The notes beneath the pieces were generated by a model. The model was not told the DNA's origin and made no database searches. It worked only from the letters and a program-made list of their open reading frames with translations. This document shows, one piece after another, positions 36,311 through 46,745 of a stretch of 64,000 nt of DNA (the stretch's first letter is position 1; each line of letters opens with the position of its first letter). The DNA lies in NCBI GenBank assembly GCA_037833965.1, contig AP031355.1, positions 19,927,501 through 19,991,500 on the forward strand. Reading direction: 5' to 3'. Source of the DNA: Marchantia polymorpha subsp. ruderalis (lineage: Eukaryota > Streptophyta > Marchantiopsida > Marchantiales > Marchantiaceae). The position numbers and the translations under genes were made by a program.

Positions 36311-38280
36311 TAATCCAAATTCCACAAGTTCCCATTAGAAGGTAAGGCTAAAATTGGATTAAGTCAGATGATGTGAAGTAAACTGGTCATTAAAATATAT
36401 TAAACTTCGTAAACTTTTCATTTTATCTCAAGTTTTCATGTCACTTAGTTCATTGGAATATAATCATATAATTGAAATGTAATATTTGTACAATCAATAG
36501 GTTTGTTTTAAGTACACACATTAACCTTATTTTTTTAATGACTTGTGTGATATCTGAGATATTTGTTGTTACATAGTAACATTGATCATAAATTTACATG
36601 GGCCAAATCGTTCTTTAGTCTTATAGATGTTTCTTCATCCTAATTAATGAATATTAACACAGTTTTGATGATGAAAAATAAACACTCTAGTCAAAACTAA
36701 CAAATACATCTATTGTTTATGTAGAATCATTGGAATTTTCCTTATTGAATTTATAATCATATTATATTAGTAAGAATTTGTAATTTTTCACAGAAAATGT
36801 TACAAGTGAAAATTAATGGAGCTTGCAATTTAACTTTTTTCAATCTTTTTCTTGAAAATCACTAATCTAAGAACAAGTTATTAGAATATTCCAAGATTAG
36901 ATATTAGATATTATGTAATTTTTTTAAATGATTATCAATCACCGAAAAAAATATGAAATGAATTCAATATTATTCAAATATTTTAGTTACTCCCAGATAA
37001 TTTTCATAAAATTAGTATAAGCTCAAGTACAATGCTTAACTTTGTAACTGGTGTATAAATTCATTGTGTTTACTACTCAATTTTTTAATAAAATTTATAC
37101 TGATGTAAAAAATTTTCCAAACTAGAAGACAATATTAACAGTAAAAAAAAAAATTGATCTGGGCTTTTCGGCACTCGTGATTATCTTCACAAGAGGTCAA
37201 AAGTCGGTCAATCGAGTTTCATGCAAGATTTTTTCAATTTATGCTAGATATAGTTTGATTTGTACATGTTTGATACTGTTGTAGAGCGTGTAGTATTCGC
37301 ATTCAGTGGACTAAGAGTGATTCAAGGAAGTAGAGCATAAGGAAGAAGACATATGTGATGAAGAATTCACATACTAACGAAGGATGTCACTCTAAGTGCA
37401 CGTATTTTCAATAATATTCATATACTAAAAAACAACCTTGAAATAAAAGGACGGAGAGCCCAGAACCCAAAGCAAATGGTTTCCAGTACATCAATCATGT
37501 AGCTGTTTGTAGCAAGTAGTTATTCCGTGCATGTGTCTCATTCTGCTGGAGTCGCTCTCTCACTAACTAACTGCGTGTCAACCGTTCATTATTAATATTC
37601 ATCATCGTCTTATTGTTTCTTCTCGTAATTCATGTTGATGATCCTTCACTTTTGGCACTCTGGCGGCAACAGTCAGGGTTACATTCGGCTCGGTGCAAGT
37701 ACCACCCACCCACTAGACACGGACGTGAGTTCGACTGATCGGTGTGGAGTAGGGTTGGATCACAACCTCAAATGCATGCAGGGCGAGGGTTTTAGGGCAT
37801 GATTCATTCGCATTTTTCCTTACTAACCATGCTCGTGAATACGAATCAAACAATTGAATCAAGAGAGATTATTCAACATAGCGCTTGAAAAAGATGAAAA
37901 AATTAATACGATACTAATCGATTAATTCACTTTGAAAAATCTGGAATCTACTCTGGGATGTAATGATGATATTTAGGATGAGTTTGACATATATTATAAT
38001 TTCGTTAGAAACGTAGTTATAAATGTCATCGAGTGGAGACCGAGAAAAAAAATAGATGAAGAAAATTTTTATGTAAATGATTTGATATCGAGGATGGTAA
38101 TCGAGGATGGTACGGCATATAATCAAGGTCAAAGAACAACAAATATGTATCTATATAAGTCTATGACTCTTCATTCGTTTATAGTGTATTATAGGCATGC
38201 CTTTGATCTTGAAAGTCTATAGTCTTTGAGAAAATTAGTTGTGACTCAACACTAGTGCGGAGTCTCTTGAGAATAGTAAA
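36311..38280. other. AT-rich spacer
   Basis: No gene, RNA or repeat seen. Confidence 0.55.
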
Positions 38281-41267
38281 TTAGATGCACGAAGAATCCA
38301 AGTGCAAGTTTACAAACACTTGGAAGATGAAGGTCGTCCATGTACGCGCTGCAGATGAGGATGCAAAGTACGGTCGCAGGCCAGACTCAAAACCAGCTCG
38401 GAAAGGGAATCGGAGGCACGATGTTCGGCCTCAAACTGGAAAGACCATGCAGCACGGCATACCTTCCGCCGTCTATGCACCGGTAGTCCCGGTCTACACG
38501 GTCGTGGACCCAGATGGCCAATCTGGAACGTAAGTTGGGATCTGCTCGAATGCAGCTCGATGCACGTGAGTCGGACCTCGTACCATATTCTGTATTCCAG
38601 TCGTCCCTGCAAGCTTACACTGCACCGCAGCGAGAGATCTAGCGTCATATGGGTGTGGATTATATGCGATTTGACGGAGGAAATCACACTTCATGAGGAC
38701 CCAGAATAGATTCTCGAGCATCCCGTCTGCCATGAACTCCATGGCAGTACACTGTAAAGTGAAAGGGCCCAAGAGCTTGACTCCCGCTCAGAGCTTGCTA
38801 GGGTTCTCTGCAGTGCGCCAGTTTCTGTGTGAGGGACGGGCAAAGAGTGTGTTGCCAAAAGTCAAGGACGGTGATGAGGCCTGACGCTTTTGTTCGTCAA
38901 TTGCTCTCCACTCAAATTTATAGGAAAACGGGTGTGAAACCTAGCCCGGTTCCATCCTCAAGACCAATGAATGTCTAGTATGACTTCAATCACAGAACTT
39001 TAATTATTCGTCGTCTAAACGAGGTCATGGAGCAAGGCAATGGCTACCCGATGCTAGGTGTCATTTCTGGAAGACTCGTGTGAATAATTGCAGGGATAAG
39101 GTGCCACGGGAAGCCCACAAAAGCCTCCTCTCAAGCCTAAACGTCTCGGCACGTGAACCAACATAAGCTCCAGGTGTCAGTCAGTGTATCAGGTTGGCAT
39201 TCCATCAGTAGTGTTAGCCACTGCCGATGTTTAGGAAAATCGGTGGGAACGCGTATATTCAGAATACTAGAAGGTCAGGTGACAGATCACGACACCTGTT
39301 GACTCATGCTAAGAAAGCACATGACCCTATACCACGCACGTGATGAGGTAAAACATGTGGTCATTAGATCCGAGAGACGGCACTGAAAGCTCCGGCCTTG
39401 GGACCCCTCTACGGTGATGACAAAAAACTGCAGGATCTGAAACCACAATGCCACATGCAAGAGTAGTAAGAAAGCATGACCCCATTCTCGAATATATTAC
39501 GCGCGATTTCGTACGGGGTCACGGCGCATCTCGTGCCTGAGCTCAAAAGCAGACGATCGGCAGCTCGTCCAGAACGAGATTTTTGGATTCTGCGTCTTTC
39601 AGTCGTGTTGGACTACGTTGACTGGATATCTCTGTACCTGAAGAAACGTCCGCTCTTACAGAAACTAAACTATTTCCCTCTAGTAGAGCTACAAACAAAG
39701 GTCAAAGACTTGCAAAACGTGCACACGTGACACATCCACAAGTAGTCATGAAAGCTCGTACAGGAATTTGGCATTTGAAGGCGTATTTTGACTCCGTTAT
39801 CGCAGACAGCGTCGAATTGAGACACAACCCAGTTCTGTTCTGCAGTGACAAACTTCGTGCTGACACTTCGGCTTGCCCAGTCCAGTATTAGTAGTTCGCG
39901 GGATATTTCCTGAAATACGCTAGAATATAAAAGGCAATGGCCAGTGAATCCTTTCAATCATACCAATATGGCTCTGTATAAAGGAGCATATTCTGGTTTC
40001 TAAGGCACGCGGCTAAGAATGCCATCTCATCGAGTAGTAGGTGAGCTGACGGTATTCGAATTACAGAGAAATAGCGGACAATGAAAAACGTTGCAATTCA
40101 TGTTTACAAGCACATGTGGCAAAAAACGAGCAAGCCAGTGACAAAATGATGTCGACGACCATTCACTCGTGAACTGTTGCACTTGGAACTCCTGATGAAA
40201 ATTTTGAGCATTGAAGCCATATTTCCAACATCAAGTAATCACCGCGTCAAAAGAGCAGCACGTTGGCTGGTCTTCCAAGGTGGCGTCGACAGCCAGGTTC
40301 TGGAGTTCCCTAGAGTGGCTCAAAAGTTCTCAACGCTCTTCTGAGACGACGGTGTCTCCAGGTGAGGTTGGTTCTCAAAGAATTATTGCAGACTTAGGAA
40401 GACAGTGGGTCGGCCCGTGACCTGTCTTGAACGTATCATCAATCCATAGAATACAAATGAAGGAAGGTCTGGAAAGAAACAGGGGAAGAAAAGTGGAAGA
40501 CCTATCTGACCTCGACCTGAGCCTCTTCCCCTATGAACACTGCACTAGCAATACGTGTTTCTTTACAACATCCATGCCAACGTAAAAAATCTAATGATTT
40601 TGCAGTCTGATACTACATTCCCCCACCATGTTACAAGCTGGCCACAGGCTGAATGACGAGCCTCATGGCTCAAGCGCACCGTATAAATTATGTTGGCGTT
40701 GTCGCTCTGAGGTATGGTCTCAGACGGACAGAGCCAATCTTCTGCAGAAATTGACAGGCAGTAAGTAGAAGTACAGGAATTTTACTGCTTCAAGGGGTCA
40801 CATTCGAAATGTGGACTGGCTCACACATCAAAAGGCCCAGAAAATGAGTGTACAGCCTCATGAAGGACTGCGATTGAGCTCGGAGGAGTAGGTTCACGAT
40901 GAAGAGCTGAGCTGGCTGAGCTGGTCTGCTGTAGAGAGACAGGAGACTCACAGTAGGGAAGACGATTACGTGTATCGATCGACGATGATGTGCCCAGATT
41001 CGTACTCAGCCAGTCCTCCAACCTACCGACACTTCAGACTTCAGTTTCATATACAGTCCAGTCCTCCGGCCTGAGGCAGACTTGAGACACAGGTCCTGCT
41101 CACTGGATCAGTGAGGCTAAGAAGGAAAACAAGCCACGAAGGCATGTTTGACATGACCCGTGCAGAGAAGAGAGCGATTGATCGGAGTGGAATAATCTTC
41201 TTTTACCTCCTCTTCTTCTTCTTCTTCTCGTCGGAGGGTTGTGGGACAAACGTGTATCTGGCGGATG
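38281..41267. other. Low-information region and 3' flank of the MRS2 gene
   Basis: Moderate composition with short overlapping frames on both strands (for example 38285-38533 plus and 38494-38772 minus). No family resemblance or splice pattern supports a gene. The last 100-200 bases, with a (CTT)n run at about 41208-41227, probably include the 3' UTR of the minus-strand MRS2 gene. Confidence 0.4.
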
Positions 41268-42680
41268 TCAAGGCAGCAAGTGGAGGCGCTTGAAAAACCA
41301 AAGAAACGAACAGAAAATGAGGAGCCCAACTGCTCCGGAGATGATGAGAACCCACTTGAAAGCCGACGGTTCCTCAAACAACCAAAGGGGAATGTTCATA
41401 CCGAACACTCCTGCGACTATGCCCCAAATGGCCACAACAAACGTAGCCGTGGTGAGAATAAGTTCAAACTGGATCAACTGATTTCGCACGTTGTCCAATT
41501 GGATGTTAATAAAATCCTCAGTATCATCTATATACTCCTTCAACGAGGTCAACTTGTTCAGAGTGCCATCAATAACCACAAAATATGCTTCCAGTAACAT
41601 CTCGAGCTCTTCTACATCCTCATCTTCACTCCTCGAGCTTCTGGAACTCCTAGACAATACTTCGTGCGTCGTAAAACTCCTAGCAAAGCTCAGCGTTTTA
41701 TCTAGATGCCGAGAACCACCTCCCCCCGTCGGAGATCCTACTGGAGAAACCGGGGCCGACACCGAAGCCCCCACCGCTGCCACATACCCTTTGGTCCTGG
41801 CAGAGCTCTCGCTGTAAGAGTAGCTCGGCACCGCGTTCATCATCTTCTGAGTCAGGTACATCTCGGCCATGTCGCCATCGTCGTCCATCAGCTGCTCGAT
41901 CTCATCCCTCACCTTCTGCACTCGACGGGTCAGGATCACGAGCCTGCTCTTGAGCCTGCGCACCCTCTCCAAATTCAGCGTGCTCACCTTCGAGGTGAGC
42001 TCGTCCAGCACCGGGTAGGCCTCCTGCTCCAGCTCCGTGGCCTGCGCATCCAAGTACGTGCAGGCTGCCTCCAAGGCCACCTCCAGAGCTCTGAACTCGA
42101 AGGGCAAGTCGTCGGCCGATGACCCACTGAACATGTCCGTGTCGCTGACCATGGCCTGCCGGATTTCCTGAGGGTTGCCCCAGAAGCTATCGGTTCTGTT
42201 GAACACTTGGGGTTGGCCCCCGGGAGATCGCCATTTGAAGCCCGGAATGTCCGATTGATTCTGCGTTGCCAGCCTCCTGCGCAGCTCAGCCACATATTGG
42301 AGCACGTATTTGTCGAACGAATTGAGCAGTAAAACCTCGTCGGCCGTGATTATGCATCGGATGTGCTCGAGATTGAGGACTATGGCCTTGTCGCGTCCCA
42401 GAATTGTGGCGGGGTACACGAAGTGGGGATCCAGAAGCCTCAGGTCGCGGGCGGGCAGATTGCAACGACGCATAACCGTCGCCTTGTCGACCTCGAGCAC
42501 CTGAGAATTGCCCAGAGGATCCACGCGAATCCATGACCGAATTCCCTTGCCTCGTTTTTTCAGAAGCAGCAAGTCGCCTCCGATGTACCCGCCTCCGGTG
42601 CGAGATTGGGCCGCTTCTTTGTTACTAGAGCTCACAACAAGAGATCGAGGAGGGAGTAAAGGAGTTTTGAGATCCCCCAT
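41268..42680 (-). CDS. MRS2: MRS2/CorA-type magnesium transporter, intronless
   Basis: Membrane channel for Mg2+ of the CorA-MRS2-Alr1 superfamily; plant members act in plasma membrane, vacuole, plastid or mitochondrial membranes. One frame of 470 codons. The N-terminal soluble domain includes SWIRVDPLGNSQVLEVDK, ILGRDKAIVLNLEHIRCIIT and ADDLPFEFRALEVALEAAC, all typical of plant MRS2. A long helical region with HLDKTLSFARSF and an Asp/Glu cluster (SEDEDVEELEMLLEAYFVVI) precedes two membrane helices. The first ends in the family signature GMN at 427-429 (VFGMNIP); the second is WVLIISGAVGLLIFCSFLWF, and the tail is basic (KRLHLLP). No clear signal or transit peptide, which favours an endomembrane or plasma-membrane site. 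Arabidopsis MRS2 genes contain introns as far as I recall, so a single-exon gene is unusual. Start chosen at the only upstream in-frame ATG. Confidence 0.96.
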   Translation of the reverse strand: MGDLKTPLLPPRSLVVSSSNKEAAQSRTGGGYIGGDLLLLKKRGKGIRSWIRVDPLGNSQVLEVDKATVMRRCNLPARDLRLLDPHFVYPATILGRDKAIVLNLEHIRCIITADEVLLLNSFDKYVLQYVAELRRRLATQNQSDIPGFKWRSPGGQPQVFNRTDSFWGNPQEIRQAMVSDTDMFSGSSADDLPFEFRALEVALEAACTYLDAQATELEQEAYPVLDELTSKVSTLNLERVRRLKSRLVILTRRVQKVRDEIEQLMDDDGDMAEMYLTQKMMNAVPSYSYSESSARTKGYVAAVGASVSAPVSPVGSPTGGGGSRHLDKTLSFARSFTTHEVLSRSSRSSRSEDEDVEELEMLLEAYFVVIDGTLNKLTSLKEYIDDTEDFINIQLDNVRNQLIQFELILTTATFVVAIWGIVAGVFGMNIPLWLFEEPSAFKWVLIISGAVGLLIFCSFLWFFKRLHLLP

Positions 42681-43119
42681 CGTGGAATTGGTTGCAGACT
42701 GATTGCGGATTGATTGCAGATTGATAGATTGTTTGATTGACTGATTGACTGACGGACTGACGGACGGACTGTACAGCCTAGAATATGCTTACCGGAAAGC
42801 TGCTGCCCATCATCTGCTCGACGAGGCCCAATCGTTAAGGACGTCAATGATGATGATCTGTGGCCCCGTCAGTTGAAAACCACCAACCACAACCATGGTA
42901 TGCACCCACGAATCCTCATCTTCGCCGCCGAACGGTGAGTATGATCCTCTTTTGCGAAACTTTGAGTTCACCTTCATGTGGCAGCAGCAGCAGGAGTAGG
43001 AGCAGTGAGACACCAAATTTCTCGCCGAATTCCTCAAGTCCATCTCATCCTACTGCATTACGAACTCGATTCTCTTCCCTTCTGCACTGCTCCCCTCCTC
43101 CCGGCCTTCCTTCAACTCA

Positions 43120-43167
43120 ACTCTACTCTACTCCACTCCACTCCAATCCAATCCAATCCAATCCAGG
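43120..43167. repeat. Degenerate pentanucleotide repeat (CTCCA/ATCCA)
   Basis: CTCTACTCTACTCCACTCCA passes into repeated ATCCA units on the plus strand, a slipped-strand type array. Confidence 0.7.
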
Positions 43168-43339
43168 CCACCCCGCCTTCAAGCGCGGCGTTCCTCTGTA
43201 CCACCCTCCTGCTCGATGGTCATCCCCCCACCACCTCCGTCACCATCGTCGATAAAAATATTCCCCTAGCAAAGCGGTGCTCGCATCAGCAGCACCAGCG
43301 GCAAACCAAGCTTGCCTCAAACTTCGCCTTAGGTCTAGA

Positions 43340-43341
<2 letters not shown>

Positions 43342-43402
<61 letters not shown>
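43342..43402. repeat. (CT)30 dinucleotide microsatellite
   Basis: About 61 uninterrupted bases of CT on plus, GA in the sense of the MRS2 transcript, about 660 bp before its start codon. GA tracts are frequent in plant 5' UTRs and bind BBR/BPC GAGA factors. Confidence 0.97.
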
Positions 43403-43404
<2 letters not shown>

Positions 43405-44039
43405 GCTCCACTCGCCTCTTCTCTTCCCTTCCCCCTCTCAGATTCAGATTAGCTTCGAGGAGAGCACCAAATCTTGTCGCCGGCATGATTCTTCCAGCGA
43501 GAGGTGGTGCGTAGGAGGCGAGGAAAGAAGAGGCGCCATCCTCATCGTGCGCTTCGGACCTATGCCCGAGGGAAAGTGAGAGAGGAAGTCGACGGGTTCA
43601 GCTGCATCCCGGAGAGCAAATTCCGATCGGATCCAGTAGTTCTTGGCGTCTTTCAGCAGCAGCAGCAGCAGGGGGGACGGAGGAGGAGGGAGGAGGAGGA
43701 CAAAGAACAAGGTTCAGGCCCTGCTGCTACACACGCACACACACTACGACTACGACTAGCGTAGCATTACGTGGGGCGGGGGAGCAAATTCTGATAAAGG
43801 AATCGTCGCAGCAGCAGGATGAAGGATGCTCGTGTGGGCCTCACAACCGCTCCGCATGCAACACCGGATCACGAGGAGGTCGGACCCCAATTCGTCCCCG
43901 ACCCGGCCAGTCAACATTGTGCACAGCACCCACCCCCCGCACAAACACAGCCAGCCGAGCGAGCGAGCGCAAGCGAGAGCGAGAGCGAGCAGAGCTCGAC
44001 ACAGGGCGCACTCCTGTGAGCCCCGAGCGCCGAAGCCCT

Positions 44040-44081
44040 GCGGCCCCGGCCCCGGCCCCGGCCCGGGCCCGGGCCCTGGCC
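44040..44081. repeat. GGCCCC/GGGCCC hexanucleotide-like array
   Basis: CGGCCCCGGCCCCGGCCCCG followed by CCCGGGCCC units. On the minus strand it has many G3-G4 runs (G-quadruplex potential), and CCCGGGCCCGGG is also self-complementary. It lies about 1.36 kb upstream of the MRS2 start. Confidence 0.85.
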
Positions 44082-44740
44082 TTGGGCACGGCTTGGGCCC
44101 TCGGGCAGGGCGCCATCGCCTCGCAACTGCCCCTCCCCTCGCCCTCCTTCTAACCGACTCTGCTGAATTCCGGGTGCCGTGTAGCGCAGGATCTGTGACG
44201 GGCGCCGGTGCCGGACGAAGCTGCGGACTCTGTCTCCACGGAACATGCGACCGGCCACCAGCCTCCGGAAGCCGGATCCAGTGCCGTGGGGCGTTTCGCA
44301 GACTGTCGTTGCCCGTCGTCTTCGCTGGATGGTGTATCCTCTCCGCCTGCACACTTCCGTCGTCCCGAGTCCCGTCCCTTTCAGCGACCTCCCCTCGGCG
44401 CCGACTCTGAGACTTCGTGCTTTCCATGCAAAAGATTGCCGCGATTGTCGTTCTCTTCTCCTTCGTGCGACGGGACTTTGGACATGTTCTTCATTGGACT
44501 CGCTTTCATTCTCGTATCAACTGCCGCTGACTTGCCCATGGCGCAGAACTGACCGAGGCTCTGACGACGCGTCCCTTCGCGTCCTGCTTCCACGCGGTAC
44601 GCCTTCGCTTGGAAATGGCAGATATCCGTGCGGCGTGTTGGGTACAAAAGGGAACATCGGTCCAGTGTCTGTGAGGCATCTACGTTGTTATTAAGCCGAA
44701 ATCGCCATGTAACACTTCTCCGGCAAGACATTTGAATCAT

Positions 44741-46745
44741 GTGGTTTGATGGGCAGGAGTGGAGACCGGCGTTATACGCTTTTACACGGCACGAAAGACA
44801 CTTTGTTGAGGCCTCGAAGCAGACTCTTCACGTTTAATTCTCGAGGCTCGGTTCTCAGGACATAATAAGTGCCTCTCGCCGCTACTTTCGCTAATCGATA
44901 TCACCAAACTAGGAGGACCAGTGTCCTTCCGGTTATTACTTGCAGCCTATCTAAACCAAATGGCAAATCAAACGCCCTTTCATATAGCTTTGCGTTACCT
45001 TCAGAATGTGTTATCAATCAGAGAACTGAACCTTCGCATTGATATGAGGATCTGAACACAAACTGTACTAATCATCTCTAGATAAAATGAAGGTTCTGAT
45101 CGTTATTTGTTGCTCCGGAAGATTAGTCGTCGGCCATACATAATGGGCTTGCATTGTTGACCCCGACATTCACAGTACAATGTAAGCAGTTAAGACATTC
45201 GCTGCATAGATGTCCTACATCCTGCTCCCTTCAACTTGGTCTATCCATATGGACCTCCATGGATGGTAGAGGAGGTACCATTCAACAACAGAACACGTCC
45301 GCTATTTCTACCGGACAAACATGACAGTTACGATTCAACTTGCGAATCTTCAGACCCCTAAAGCAAACTGATAGCAAAGCCATTATAGATCATCCTCGTC
45401 TTGTACAAAACACATTCTTTCTGTCACATTGTGCGAATGAGATTTACAACATTGGAATACACATTGAGACTCGGATACCTTTCTTAGGTTTATCGGACAT
45501 ACTCAAGACATCTATGATGAGTCAAGCACGGATCTAAACCATGTATTCCTCTGACAATCTGCACAACCTAGCCTTGAAACTATATATCTGTTGAAAGTAG
45601 AGCTAACGAAGACCGACCTCAATGCGACTTAGATGACTCCACTAAACGAGACCAAATCTACCTTCCTGACATCTGACTCTAATGCATATATCCGACCTAT
45701 GTACTACTGTCCCACTATGCTAATTTATTTGCATGAACTCAAGCGATAAACCAAGGGCTATCTATAATAGGTTCCGGACAATGACACGACAAAGACACGA
45801 GTTAGGAATACACGCGAACAAATAAAGACGGCAATTGACACGACGGAAGGGCGTTTGGCTTGGCATAACTCCAACAGCTTGTATAGATTTAGGAAGAAGA
45901 GCCGCAAATAGAGGGACGAGGATACACAGCAGCAAATCTGTTGTGGACGGCTGAGTCAAGACTACATCCTTGTTCCATGCTGGTCCACACAAGCTACCAT
46001 GCTTGGCAGCCAGGGGAGACATGCCTCACATGTAGAATTTGTGCCGTAGACCACAGCGGAGACGAGCAGAATACAATAACCCTCCCAGATCAAAAGGTAG
46101 CAGCTTTGCAGGAGTAGGCAGCCATTGATGATGCTATATAGGGAGACCACAATGAATGAAGAGGCAGACTACCGAGGCGAGGGAGGCAGTGCAGTGCAGT
46201 GCCGTGCCGTGCCGTTCTAAGCAGAACCACACCTCAGAACACAGCAACAAAGGCAAGGCCTCTGTGAGTTTGAATCTAGACTGGCCATCATACACATTTC
46301 TTGTTCATATATTCTGCAATTTGTTCTTTGGGAACTTGACAAGATTGCACATGTTCGAGCATAGTTTTTTTGCGAAAACAAGAGTCTACCAGACCAAAAG
46401 GAAAGGGCAACCAGGAAAGAAACTTATCACAATAGCAGTCAGCCGGAGCTTCAGCAGGAGACCGAACTACTGAAGACGCCGGCCACATGGAGGGAGAGTC
46501 CAAACTTTCATCGGGCCAATAGCCTACATGGTTGGTGAGGCCATCACTTTGCAAACCAGCCGCTTATACAAGCAGAGTAGTCACCTCAAACAGAGCTAAC
46601 AAAACTGCCGAAAAATCCAGCATTCTGAAGTTTGCAGGAATACAATCCCTCATAGTTGTTTCTTCAAAGCCCCTTCCAAAAGTACATAGGTGAGTCATGA
46701 CTCCGAGGTCCCTAGCAATGTTCCGATGCATATGCATAATCAACT
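44741..46745. other. Spacer and 3' flank of the RSZ gene
   Basis: No supportable gene. A short pentanucleotide run, (GCAGT)3 then (GCCGT)3, lies at about 46186-46216. The part nearest 46745 is the 3' UTR of the minus-strand RSZ gene. Confidence 0.45.

Larger units (their letters stand above)
42681..44740 (-). promoter_or_regulatory. Long GC- and microsatellite-rich 5' region of MRS2
   Basis: About 2 kb upstream of the minus-strand MRS2 start is GC-rich with several simple repeats, described separately. A plus-strand ATG at about 42895 followed by a GTGAGT donor near 42933 might be a first exon of a divergent transcript, but no downstream exon was found. The long frames here (for example 43756-44427 minus, 43826-44410 plus) are Gly/Pro/Arg-rich and result from the repeats and GC content. 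Confidence 0.4.

Noticed and set aside
43756..44427. Gly/Pro/Arg-rich frames on both strands upstream of MRS2
   Set aside because: Produced by GGCCCC-type repeats and GC content; no consistent splice structure or family resemblance.
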